Positions 26,157-33,843 of a stretch of 43,800 nucleotides of DNA are shown here, piece after piece. How positions within the stretch are numbered: position 1 is the first letter of the stretch; every line of letters starts with the position of its first letter. The DNA lies in the NCBI GenBank assembly GCA_902761035.1, contig CACWIW010000071.1, forward strand, positions 1-43,800, given 5' to 3'. The position numbers were made by a program, and so were the translations under genes. The DNA is from an uncultured bacterium. GTDB lineage: Bacteria; Verrucomicrobiota; Kiritimatiellia; RFP12; UBA1067. The notes beneath the pieces were generated by a model that was not told the DNA's origin, ran no database searches, and was given only the letters and a program-made list of their open reading frames with translations.

Positions 26157-26933
26157 TTAGCAAGATTTGCACGCCTTCCCGCCAGTGGGCGGCAGGAGCG
26201 TGATGAGATTCAGGAGAAGCCGCTTGTAGGTGGGATTGTTAATCTCGTTTGGACGGGGATCGACGAACGGGCCCACGAACGTGAAGGCGCCCTTGCCGTA
26301 CGGATACTGCGCGATTGCCGTGGCGATCTTCTTCTGCTGCATGTCGGCGAGGCCCAGCAGACAGCGTTCGCCCGTCATGTACATCGCGCATGCGTGCGCG
26401 GACAGGGAGCGAAACGCCGCGGCGTCGAGACGGCCTTCCGGGAAGCCCGCGAAGAGCTTTGGGCAGTTCGCGAAATACACGGCCGCCTTCGCGTTGGAGC
26501 TGAGTACGCCCTGGTAGGTGTGGCCGAAGCGTTTGGCGAGGACATCGCACCAGCGGTCGGTGTTCTGCAGCGTCACGAAGTGCGTGCCGCGGCGGACGGC
26601 TTCGCGGATCTGGTCCACGTCCCCGAACGAGTAGTTGGGCTGGAGGTGGCAGAAGATCACGTCGGGGACGCACCCGCGCGCAGCGGCGTTGGGGTCGAAC
26701 TCGTCCACGTCGAGCCCCCACCTGCGCATCACCGGCAGATGCTCAAGCGCCCCCCAGAATCGCACGCGGCGCGCTTTGTGGCAGGGCTGGACCGTGGCGT
26801 CCACGGTCCCCTTGACGGGCGTGGAGTCAGCATATTTCTTGAAGTCGCCGAAGTCCGCGATGCCCGCGACGGGGTGCGTGGCGAAGTATTCATTGACGGC
26901 TTTCATAAAGCCACATTCTTTGTCACAGCTCAT
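26157..26933 (-). CDS. GATase1-like domain protein, function unknown
   Basis: The product has 258 residues, no signal peptide, and starts MSCDKECGFM at ATG 26933 with AGGA 8 nt upstream. The core (about 50-250) looks like the class-I glutamine-amidotransferase-like fold found as an accessory domain in some beta-galactosidases and ThuA-type proteins: PDVIFCHLQPNY, then REAVRRGTHFVTLQNTDRW, and finally GKGAFTFVGPFVD and NPTYKRLLLNLI. No Cys-His-Glu triad is evident, so catalysis is doubtful. It could be a free-standing piece of a former larger glycosidase or an accessory subunit. It is the first gene of the four-gene operon down to 20507, 20 bp before the oxidoreductase pseudogene. I do not recognise a named family. 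Confidence 0.75.
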   Translation of the reverse strand: MSCDKECGFMKAVNEYFATHPVAGIADFGDFKKYADSTPVKGTVDATVQPCHKARRVRFWGALEHLPVMRRWGLDVDEFDPNAAARGCVPDVIFCHLQPNYSFGDVDQIREAVRRGTHFVTLQNTDRWCDVLAKRFGHTYQGVLSSNAKAAVYFANCPKLFAGFPEGRLDAAAFRSLSAHACAMYMTGERCLLGLADMQQKKIATAIAQYPYGKGAFTFVGPFVDPRPNEINNPTYKRLLLNLITLLPPTGGKACKSC

Positions 26934-27008
26934 TTATTATTCCTTTTTGTCTGGATGAAATCTCTGAAAGTCCCGCACGCGTCAAAGCCCACATGCAGGA
27001 CGGCTGCA

Positions 27009-27038
27009 ATAATACCATAACCCGCCGCCCATGCGCAA
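27009..27038 (-). promoter_or_regulatory. Candidate promoter of the GATase-like / GH43-CE15 operon
   Basis: On the minus strand TTGCGC (27033-27038), an 18-nt spacer and TATTAT (27009-27014) lie 75 nt before ATG 26933, inside the 119-bp gap after the dihaem protein gene. This is the only good promoter-like pair seen in the gap. No terminator hairpin for the upstream gene is evident. Confidence 0.4.
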
Positions 27039-27052
27039 GGCAAAACAAGTCG

Positions 27053-29851
27053 TCATTCGGACGCACCTATCACTTCGCGGATGTCGACGTCGTTGCGCAG
27101 GTCGAGCATCGGACGCGCCTTCTCAATCTCGCCGAGCAGGCGCTTGTAGTCGGGATCGTCCTTGCCTTTGAAGATACCCTTCGCAAGCCCCTCCTTGAGC
27201 CAGGGGTTGCGTTCGGGGCGGTCATAGCGCACATAGAACTGGTGCGGCAGCTTCACGCCCTTGCGCTTTTCAATGTCCGCCTTCACGTCGAGCAGGGACT
27301 TCGGCAGCACGCGACGGCATCCGCGCAGGTCGTTCTGGCGGCTCTGCGACGTGCCGTAGAAAGGCACGTTGAGGTCGATCCAGAGATGGATTCGCAGACG
27401 CTCGTCGTCCGTGAGCTTCACGCGCGGCTTGCCGTCCTTGCCGGGATGGCCCGACGCGACGACCTGCGAGAGCTTGCTCACGGGACTTCCCCACGTCTTT
27501 GGCGTGATCCAGAGGATGTTCTCCTCAAGACCGTTGAAGGTAGGAATCCAGCTCGTGTACGGGTTCTTCCCGAAGTTCTTCATGTACGCCCGCACGTCTC
27601 CGCCGCTCTCCGCGCCCGTGCCCTTGCGCGCAAGGTTCTCGTAGGCGACGTTGAAGTAGTCCGTGCGATCTCCCGTGAGTTCCGGCTCGGGCGCGTCGTC
27701 GTTCCCGCTGTGGCACTTCACGCAATGGCGGTTGAGGACAGGCTGGACGTTGCGCGGGAAGCTGAAGCCGTTGTCGCTGCCCCACGTGGGCGGCACGAGA
27801 CGGGCAGGCGGACGCTGCGCGGCAACAGATTTCCCGATCTGCGCAGGCGAGATGGAGACGTAGTTCCTGTCCGCATGGCACCCGATGCAGCTCTGCCGTT
27901 CGCCCGGCATGAAGTGCGTGAACGTGCGCATCCGCTGCACGGCACGCCCTTCCGCGTCGAGCGGGAGGAAATAGATCGGCACGTTCGCAGGCGCAAGGAA
28001 GTGCGCGCTGCCGTCCGCCTCTACGTCCGTGAAGCCCCACACGCGCTTCGGCGCGTAGGTAGCGCCGCAGCTCACCACGGGGAACTGGAAGCCGAACTGC
28101 CTGAGGCGCGTCTCGGCGCGGATGTCCTTCTCCATCTCCTGAATGACCGCGAGGCGCTTGATTTCGCCGCGCTTCACGTGTCCTTCAAGGCCGATGTAGA
28201 CATCCTGAACCACCACTTCCGCGAACGGTCCTGCGTCCGCCTTGCGCACGTTCGCGCGCTGGGCAACAGGCTTCGCCCGCGGCGCGAGCGGCTGCGGAGA
28301 ATACCAGCCGAGGCCGTCTCCCGGCGGCAGGAGAAGCGTGCGCACCGCATCCGAGTCAAAGTGGCGCAGCTGGATTTCGCCGTCCTTCGAGACAAGGTAG
28401 CGCGCGCGATCCACTGGATAGGTCGTGGTGTAAGGCCCGCGGACCCCGTTGCCACGGATGCCGTCCCCCACCGGCGGCACCTTCACCTCGGGCGTGAGGT
28501 TGCGGATCGCCTTCTGCGCGTTGCCGCCAAGCGATACGTCGATGAGCCCCACCGCGCCGCTGCACGGACCGTTGTGCGACGTCATGATGCAGAGGAAGGT
28601 GTTGGGACGCCCCGGTACGTCGTACGCGAACATGAACGTGGCGGGCGAGAGAACACGATTCCCGAACACGCCGGAAAGGCCCGTGCCGTCCGGCTGGATC
28701 GCCCACAGGCTCTGGATCGGGATCGCCGGACGGTCCACGTACTCCCAGCGGCTGAAGAGGATGCGCCCGTCGCCCATCACGGACGGCGTGAAGTCGGTGA
28801 GGTAGTTCGCGGAGAGGCGCACCACGTTCTTGCCGTCGCCGTCCGCACGATAGAGGACCGGCGAAGTCGACGTCCAGCAGTACGCGAACGCGGGCTTTCG
28901 GTCACTTGTGAACGCGATGCCGCCGTCCGGCAGCCAGCACGCGTTCTGGTTGTTGCAGGGGCCGGAGATGATCTTTTGGAGTTCCGTGCCATCCGCGTTG
29001 ATGCGCCAGATCGCGAAGGGTTCGGACATCGTGCGCTTCCAACTGAAGAGGATTTGCTTTCCGTCGTACGAAACCTGCGCATCCAGTACAATGCCGTCTG
29101 TCGCATCCACAAGCCGATGCACCTCACCATTTGCGAAATCGGCCACGTACAGTCCGCCGCCTTTCGATAGTCCCTCTACATGGTAGGTATAGACGTGCGA
29201 GGGTCTGAGGTTGCGACGCTGCACCACGACCATCGCGCCGCCCGGCACGACGTCCGCAGGCGGTCGCGACAAGCGCGACCCTCCCGGCCGATCCTCCTTC
29301 TTCGCGTGGCGGAAGCGGATCTTGAGGTTCTTCACCCCCGCCGCCGAATCGGGGAGCGTGAACTTCACTGTCTGGTATTTCTTCCAACCGGCGGTGTACG
29401 GACAAAACACCGTTCCCAGCAAGGTAGGGCGAGCCGTCCCGGCGAGCCGCCGCTCGTCCGCGTCGGTAGGGCGGTCGCCCCGCGACCGCCGCTCGTCCGC
29501 ATCATACAACTCCATGCACGAATCCTGCATGTCGGACGAGACATGGAACTCCAACGCACGCGCCTCTGGCGTGGAGAAGTCGAAGCCGCGATAGACGCAG
29601 TTCGCCCCTTCTCGCAGATGCCCAATCTCTAGTCCCCACTTCGTCTGATAGCCGTCACCCAGGCCGTGCCGCTCAACGGCGGCCGCGCCGGGTATCGTAC
29701 GCCCCGCCGAGGTAATGCCGGCGAGGTTCATCAGACACTGCCCCGGACGCGTCCTCACCCCCTGCTCAAGGAAGTCCGCGAGCGGATATGTTTCCGCAGC
29801 ATGCATCATGCACGCTGCCGCCATCGCGAAAATAAAAACGTTGCTTTTCAT
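27053..29851 (-). CDS. Exported dihaem c-type cytochrome, hydrazine-synthase-alpha-like
   Basis: The product has 932 residues and a signal peptide (1-19). A CBM6-like domain (about 60-210) is followed by a TolB/beta-propeller-like region (about 225-560; ADFANGEVHRLVD, DAQVSYDGKQILFSW, MGDGRILFSRWE) and a C-terminal cytochrome region with two CxxCH haem sites, CIGCH (655-659) and CVKCH (710-714). This layout matches the large hydrazine-synthase-alpha-like proteins of Planctomycetes and Verrucomicrobia, most of which have nothing to do with hydrazine. A role in extracytoplasmic electron transfer or sugar oxidation is a guess. Two palindromic inserts are translated within the CBM6-like part (about residues 118-145 and 186-200). 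It begins 6 bp after the preceding gene's stop, so it is translationally coupled to the metallo-beta-lactamase-fold gene. Confidence 0.85.
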   Translation of the reverse strand: MKSNVFIFAMAAACMMHAAETYPLADFLEQGVRTRPGQCLMNLAGITSAGRTIPGAAAVERHGLGDGYQTKWGLEIGHLREGANCVYRGFDFSTPEARALEFHVSSDMQDSCMELYDADERRSRGDRPTDADERRLAGTARPTLLGTVFCPYTAGWKKYQTVKFTLPDSAAGVKNLKIRFRHAKKEDRPGGSRLSRPPADVVPGGAMVVVQRRNLRPSHVYTYHVEGLSKGGGLYVADFANGEVHRLVDATDGIVLDAQVSYDGKQILFSWKRTMSEPFAIWRINADGTELQKIISGPCNNQNACWLPDGGIAFTSDRKPAFAYCWTSTSPVLYRADGDGKNVVRLSANYLTDFTPSVMGDGRILFSRWEYVDRPAIPIQSLWAIQPDGTGLSGVFGNRVLSPATFMFAYDVPGRPNTFLCIMTSHNGPCSGAVGLIDVSLGGNAQKAIRNLTPEVKVPPVGDGIRGNGVRGPYTTTYPVDRARYLVSKDGEIQLRHFDSDAVRTLLLPPGDGLGWYSPQPLAPRAKPVAQRANVRKADAGPFAEVVVQDVYIGLEGHVKRGEIKRLAVIQEMEKDIRAETRLRQFGFQFPVVSCGATYAPKRVWGFTDVEADGSAHFLAPANVPIYFLPLDAEGRAVQRMRTFTHFMPGERQSCIGCHADRNYVSISPAQIGKSVAAQRPPARLVPPTWGSDNGFSFPRNVQPVLNRHCVKCHSGNDDAPEPELTGDRTDYFNVAYENLARKGTGAESGGDVRAYMKNFGKNPYTSWIPTFNGLEENILWITPKTWGSPVSKLSQVVASGHPGKDGKPRVKLTDDERLRIHLWIDLNVPFYGTSQSRQNDLRGCRRVLPKSLLDVKADIEKRKGVKLPHQFYVRYDRPERNPWLKEGLAKGIFKGKDDPDYKRLLGEIEKARPMLDLRNDVDIREVIGASE
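29263..29281. repeat. In-frame palindrome GGTCGCG-ACAAG-CGCGACC
   Basis: A perfect 7-bp inverted repeat with a 5-nt loop lies inside the dihaem protein gene. It is read in frame as part of PGGSRLSRPP, between the CBM6-like domain and the propeller, where proline- and arginine-rich sequence interrupts the fold. It resembles the arms of the repeat at 29471-29489. Confidence 0.65.
29423..29503. repeat. In-frame tandem GGTAGGGCG-type palindromic repeat, two units
   Basis: Two units (29423-29464 and 29465-29503) both start GGTAGGGCG and end CCGCTCGTCCGC. Unit 2 holds a perfect palindrome, GCGGTCGC-CCC-GCGACCGC (29471-29489). The translation in the dihaem protein is a doubled DADERR motif with RPT. 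The insert sits in the CBM6-like domain, between MELYD and LLGTVFCPY, which would otherwise be adjacent strands. Confidence 0.8.
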
Positions 29852-29857
29852 GGAGGA

Positions 29858-31150
29858 TCACCCGATAGATGCTGTCTTTGAAGATGTCTTGAAGTCGTAG
29901 GCACCGAGGATGCGGGACGATTCGTCCGCCGCCGTCACCATCATCAGACGGTAGGACTTCCCATCCGGCGCGACGTCCACCACGGCATGAGCCCCAGCGA
30001 ACGATTCCGGCGCGACGTCCTTCATCCACGCCTCGGCCGCGTCCTCCTTCCGCCGTTTTTCGGGGAACAGTCCCGGCGCGTAGAGGCACGGCCATCCGCC
30101 CTTTGCGAGACGGCGTATGGTATCACGCGTCATGTGTGCCAGGTGCCAGACGCCCGCGAGGACGACGCGCGCGTGCAGCGCGTTCACGAGCTTGTCGGGC
30201 ATGGAGTGGTGTCCGTGGTGGTTGGCCTTGGCCACATCGACTTGCGGACATTCAGCCGCGAGGATGTCCTCGATCTCCACGCGCTTCCCGTCCGCGCTCT
30301 TCACGCCTCCCTGGAAGTCTCCGGCCGTGAAGTAGCGGAAGTCGCCCAGCGACAGCACGAACCCGACGGACATCTCGTTCTCGCCGAACTTCGACCGGGG
30401 CCTGCCGAACTTGCCGAGGTCGAGCACCGTCCCGTCGCGCTTCAGTATTTCGCCTCTGGCGCAGAGCGGCGTGAACGAGAACGGGCCACCGCCGCCGTGC
30501 AGTTGGCGTATCTGGTCGCTGCCCTTCTCGAGCCTGAAGCGCTCGATCTTGATTCCGCGCCTCTCCGCCTCTGCGTAAACCTCCTTGAGGTGCTTCACGG
30601 TCCAGTCGTCGAAATTGTCGGCACGCGGCGCGGGATCGTTCATGTTCGGCCACGAGCGGTCGATGAACGTCGTGAAGTCGAGCATGTCAATCGCCTGCCC
30701 GATGCCGCTGATGCTGTACTTGCCGTTGGCGCTCCGCCCCGCGTTGAATGGGAGCCCGCCCGCGTGATCGCTGTGGTAGTGCGAGAGGACGAAGTAGTCG
30801 ACCTTCCTGCCATTGGGGTTCTCCCTAAGGATGCACCGCGCCGTCCAGTCGCCCGCACGGCGCGAGCCGTTCGGCAGCGCCGGCACGCCGCAGCAGCGGT
30901 AGTCGCCGCAGTCGATCAGCATGGACGTCCCGTCGGGAAACACGAGGAACGACGCCTCCGCACTGCCGGTGTAGAGCATGGATATGCGGAAGTGTCCCCT
31001 CTCCCACTTCGGGAGCGTCGTGCCGGCAAGCGGATGCTTCGTCATTTCCGCCCAAGCCCTCATGCCCAGCGCGCCGACGCCCAGCATCGCCGCACCGCCG
31101 CCGAGGAAATGCCGACGGCTCAATTTCACCCTGTCGCTCCCCGCCTTCAC
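29858..31150 (-). CDS. Tat-exported metallo-beta-lactamase-fold hydrolase
   Basis: The product has 430 residues from a GTG start at 31150 that overlaps the preceding TGA in a GTGA arrangement; upstream codons are read in the preceding gene. The leader has the twin-arginine motif LSRRHFLGG (10-18) and a hydrophobic stretch. The metal-binding signature HYHSDHAGG (His124, His126, Asp128, His129), TAGDF (Asp278) and KANHHGHHSMP (around 308-318) identify a metallo-beta-lactamase fold, closest in style to the ComEC-like/RNase Z-type hydrolases. The substrate is unknown; in this context a lactone or a phosphate/sulfate ester is conceivable. It is the middle gene of the GH106 operon. Confidence 0.88.
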   Translation of the reverse strand: MKAGSDRVKLSRRHFLGGGAAMLGVGALGMRAWAEMTKHPLAGTTLPKWERGHFRISMLYTGSAEASFLVFPDGTSMLIDCGDYRCCGVPALPNGSRRAGDWTARCILRENPNGRKVDYFVLSHYHSDHAGGLPFNAGRSANGKYSISGIGQAIDMLDFTTFIDRSWPNMNDPAPRADNFDDWTVKHLKEVYAEAERRGIKIERFRLEKGSDQIRQLHGGGGPFSFTPLCARGEILKRDGTVLDLGKFGRPRSKFGENEMSVGFVLSLGDFRYFTAGDFQGGVKSADGKRVEIEDILAAECPQVDVAKANHHGHHSMPDKLVNALHARVVLAGVWHLAHMTRDTIRRLAKGGWPCLYAPGLFPEKRRKEDAAEAWMKDVAPESFAGAHAVVDVAPDGKSYRLMMVTAADESSRILGAYDFKTSSKTASIG

Positions 31151-33516
31151 TTTGCACCGCCATTCTTGGTCCCACTCACGCTTCTGACAACAACAGGACC
31201 GAGCAAGCCGGAGAGCGCGAGCTTGGAGTCCTTCGTGAAGTAGTTCCAGTCCGTGAAACACTTGCGTCCCTTCGATGGACGCGCCGCGATTCCCTTCTTG
31301 AACCAGTCGGGGAAGGATTCAAGATACCATCCGCCGGGATAGACCGCCTTCACGAATTTGCAGTCCGGCGGCTCCTGCTCGTCGCCGATGAGCCGGTTCG
31401 CCCACACGTTGGTGAACTCGATCTCGAGCGTGTTCTCCCCTTCCTTCAAATCGCCCGGCGCAAAGCGCACCTCGTAGGGCGCGCACCACACCGGCGCGTA
31501 CGCCTTGCCGTTGAGGATCACCTTCGCCACCTGGTTGTTGCAGTTGCCGAGGGAGAGAATCGCACCCTTCCCAACTTTACACTTTACATTTTCCACTTTA
31601 CACTTGTACGTTGCCGTTCCGCTGAAGTACTTGACGTCTGGATCGGCGTTGGCCGTCCAGTCGGAAAGCGTAGGCATATCGATTGTTTTACCGCCGAAAG
31701 TCACGCGCCACGGCCCCGCGACAGGCTGCGCGTCGCCGCCGGTGAACGGCTTGTCGAGCTTCTGGTAGTAGTCGCTGTCCGCGTTGGGCGCGAGCGAGCC
31801 GGCCGGCTTACGCAGCACGAGAAAGCCCGTGCCGCAAGGCGGGAGCTGGATGGGCGCCTTGCCGTTGACGAGGGCGAGCGGAGCGACCGTGCCCGTGACG
31901 GGATCGAACCACTCCGGCGCCTTGCCGATGTTCGGAAGGCCCATGTTCATGGACGCGGGATGGTCCGAGTGGTTCATCACGAAGAAGACGACCGTGCCGT
32001 CCGCCTCGCGGGCGTGGGCGGTGAGCGGCGTGCCCTTGGGCGTGATGTCGTGTCCGACGATGCGGATCTTGCTCGGCTCGCCCCACTGGAGAAGCGCCTG
32101 GCAGCGGTTGAGGTACGTGTAGAAGCCCTTGCCGCTCTTCGCCCACGTCTGCGTACGGCCGAAGTGCGTGCCCCAGCGTCCCATCACCTTGCCGGGCAGG
32201 AACTCGTCCGGCCACGGCTGGAGCGGGCAGGTGTGCAGCGTCATGCGGTTGATGCCACGGTAGAACTGCGTGTCGCCCGCCGCCTTCAGGAGATACGGCG
32301 TCTCGATCCAGTTGCACGCGCCGGGGCTACCCGTGAACGCCTCCGCCTCGACGACGTTGTGGCGCTTCCCGCCGGGACCGGTCCACTGGTCCCAGCCAAG
32401 ACGTCCGGGAACCTTGCGGTTGAGGTTCGGCCTGTACCAGAACTCGGTCATCAGCCGGTCCACGTACCCCGCGCACATGTGTGTGTCGATCGGTCCGCCG
32501 TACGGCTCGCAGGCCATCTCCAGTCCGACTGCGGAAAGCTTTTCGTGGATGATCTTGAAGAACACGTCGCGGTAGAGCTCCCTGATGGTGAGCTTGTAGT
32601 CGTCGCGGAACTTCTTTTCCGCCGCCTTGTCCTTCGCGACGGACACCTTGAACCCGCCGAGGATCGGCAGGTACGGCAGCGGATCGTACCCGCGCCGCGC
32701 CTTGAACTCCGCGCGCATGTTCGGGGTCCACGACGGCCATCCGGCCTCGTAGCTGTCGAGCAGGACGAACTTGAGTCCGCGTCCGATCTGGTCGCCGACG
32801 TACTTCTTCATGTCGCCGATCACCTTGTCCATGTGGAACGCGACGGCCTCCGGGTTCATCTTGTCGCACTCGACGCCGAACGTCTCCCACTGGTTGGGCT
32901 GCGTGAAGGAGCCCATCGGGATGTGCTGCACACGCACGCCCTCCACGACCGCGATCTCCTGAAGGTCCGTCCGACGGCTTGGGATGTCCGGTTTCTTGAA
33001 CGGCCCGCCTTCGCCCACCTGCACGGGGAACGCGGCGTGCGCGGTGAGCGATATCTGCGCCTCGGCGTTCGTGACGTTGAACACGAGCTCGCGCATCGAA
33101 AGACGAGGGGGAATCCACGGACCGCCCGTCGAGGTGTAGCCGGGACAGTTGTGTACGCCGATCTCGATGCCGCGCTTCTCCGCCTCCTCGCACGCGAAGC
33201 GCACGAGCTTCCACCAGTCGGGCGTGAACGCGATCAGACCCTCATTGGGGCTGTTCTTGATCTTCGTCGCCCACGGCGAGCAGACATCCGCCATGCCGAA
33301 GATCGTCGCCGCGCCGATGCCGGTCTCCTTGAACCAGTCGAGGTCCTTGATGATTCCTTCTTTCGAGACGTTGCACCCCATCCAGTGCCACCACACGCCC
33401 GTCTTCGCGCTCTGCGGCGGGTTGCGAAATACGGTTTCAGGATCAGGCGCGGCATCTACCACCAGCGTAGCGGCAACCACAGCCACAGACATAAACGTCA
33501 TCTTCATCGCTTTCAT
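31147..33516 (-). CDS. GH106-type alpha-L-rhamnosidase
   Basis: The product has 789 residues and a signal peptide (about 1-23). The N-terminal signature WWHWMGCNVSKEGIIKDLDW (about 42-61) and the barrel motif LLDSYEAGWPSWT followed by RRGYDPLPYLP are those of glycoside hydrolase family 106. The C-terminal domain is jelly-roll-like (LGNCNNQVAKVILNGK, then NRLIGDEQ). GH106 enzymes cleave terminal alpha-L-rhamnose from pectin rhamnogalacturonan and plant glycosides. ATG 33516 is preferred because AGGA lies 9 nt upstream; ATG 33525 would have it only 1-2 nt away. The AT-rich insert at 31572-31608 is translated as KCKVENVKCKV in the jelly-roll. It heads the operon with the hydrolase and cytochrome genes. 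Confidence 0.9.
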   Translation of the reverse strand: MKAMKMTFMSVAVVAATLVVDAAPDPETVFRNPPQSAKTGVWWHWMGCNVSKEGIIKDLDWFKETGIGAATIFGMADVCSPWATKIKNSPNEGLIAFTPDWWKLVRFACEEAEKRGIEIGVHNCPGYTSTGGPWIPPRLSMRELVFNVTNAEAQISLTAHAAFPVQVGEGGPFKKPDIPSRRTDLQEIAVVEGVRVQHIPMGSFTQPNQWETFGVECDKMNPEAVAFHMDKVIGDMKKYVGDQIGRGLKFVLLDSYEAGWPSWTPNMRAEFKARRGYDPLPYLPILGGFKVSVAKDKAAEKKFRDDYKLTIRELYRDVFFKIIHEKLSAVGLEMACEPYGGPIDTHMCAGYVDRLMTEFWYRPNLNRKVPGRLGWDQWTGPGGKRHNVVEAEAFTGSPGACNWIETPYLLKAAGDTQFYRGINRMTLHTCPLQPWPDEFLPGKVMGRWGTHFGRTQTWAKSGKGFYTYLNRCQALLQWGEPSKIRIVGHDITPKGTPLTAHAREADGTVVFFVMNHSDHPASMNMGLPNIGKAPEWFDPVTGTVAPLALVNGKAPIQLPPCGTGFLVLRKPAGSLAPNADSDYYQKLDKPFTGGDAQPVAGPWRVTFGGKTIDMPTLSDWTANADPDVKYFSGTATYKCKVENVKCKVGKGAILSLGNCNNQVAKVILNGKAYAPVWCAPYEVRFAPGDLKEGENTLEIEFTNVWANRLIGDEQEPPDCKFVKAVYPGGWYLESFPDWFKKGIAARPSKGRKCFTDWNYFTKDSKLALSGLLGPVVVRSVSGTKNGGAK
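31572..31608. repeat. In-frame AT-rich simple repeat (AAAGTGTAAAGT type) in the GH106 gene
   Basis: About 37 bp composed of GTAAAGTG-like units on the minus strand form an A+T-rich island in a GC-rich gene. It encodes KCKVENVKCKV between YFSGTATY and KGAILSLG, where relatives have an ordinary short strand. The base composition and direct repetition suggest insertion or slippage. Confidence 0.65.
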
Positions 33517-33549
33517 ATTCGTCATTCCTTCTTTTGGGAAAACGTTTCA

Positions 33550-33578
33550 AGTCTAGCAAATACGCGCCCGTTTAGCAA
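33550..33578 (-). promoter_or_regulatory. Sigma-70-like promoter of the GH106 operon
   Basis: On the minus strand TTGCTA (33573-33578), a 17-nt spacer and TAGACT (33550-33555) lie 33 nt before ATG 33516. The boxes, spacer and distance closely match those upstream of the C10 array (13558-13587). It is located in the 327-bp stretch 33517-33843, which otherwise holds only the fucosidase remnant. Confidence 0.5.
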
Positions 33579-33633
33579 GTTCCTTGCCAGTTTCTTACCG
33601 GTGGAGCCGCTGGTGGGGCGAGCCCTCCCCAGT

Positions 33634-33795
33634 CAATGTACGATCCTGAACACGTCGGCGTTGGCGTCGGCCTTGAAGTCGGCAGGCAGATCAAACTCGA
33701 CGTCGCCTGCGGGGGACGGCGGTCGCGTCCTTGACGCCGCCCAACGCGGACATCGCCACGAGCGCGGCGGAAACGATCAATGTTCCCTTTTTCAT
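33634..33795 (-). pseudogene. Collapsed GH29 fucosidase gene (leader plus last residues)
   Basis: ATG 33795 has AGGAG at good spacing and encodes a signal peptide, MKKGTLIVSAALVAMSALGG. After about 28 codons the sequence jumps into another frame that reads VEFDLPADFKADANADVFR followed by IVH and a stop at 33634. This equals the last residues of the double fucosidase at 40621 (VEFELPADFKPDANADVFR, then IVH). So the beginning and the end of a fucosidase-type gene survive, with the catalytic body deleted and the frame lost. A short GGTGGGGCGAGCC-like repeat follows at about 33611-33631. Assembly collapse between two copies is the alternative. Confidence 0.75.
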
Positions 33796-33843
33796 TTCCA
33801 CTCCTTACCTCTTGCTTCATGGGCTCTTGGCATTTTGTCAATG

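Noticed and set aside
26993..29170. Plus-strand open frame of 725 codons
   Set aside because: Antisense of the dihaem protein gene, whose CxxCH motifs and signal peptide are convincing. The plus product has no recognisable feature.
27053..29851. Evidence for hydrazine synthesis or anammox
   Set aside because: Only the general layout matches the alpha subunit. No beta or gamma subunit or hydrazine dehydrogenase is near, and similar proteins are common in non-anammox PVC bacteria.
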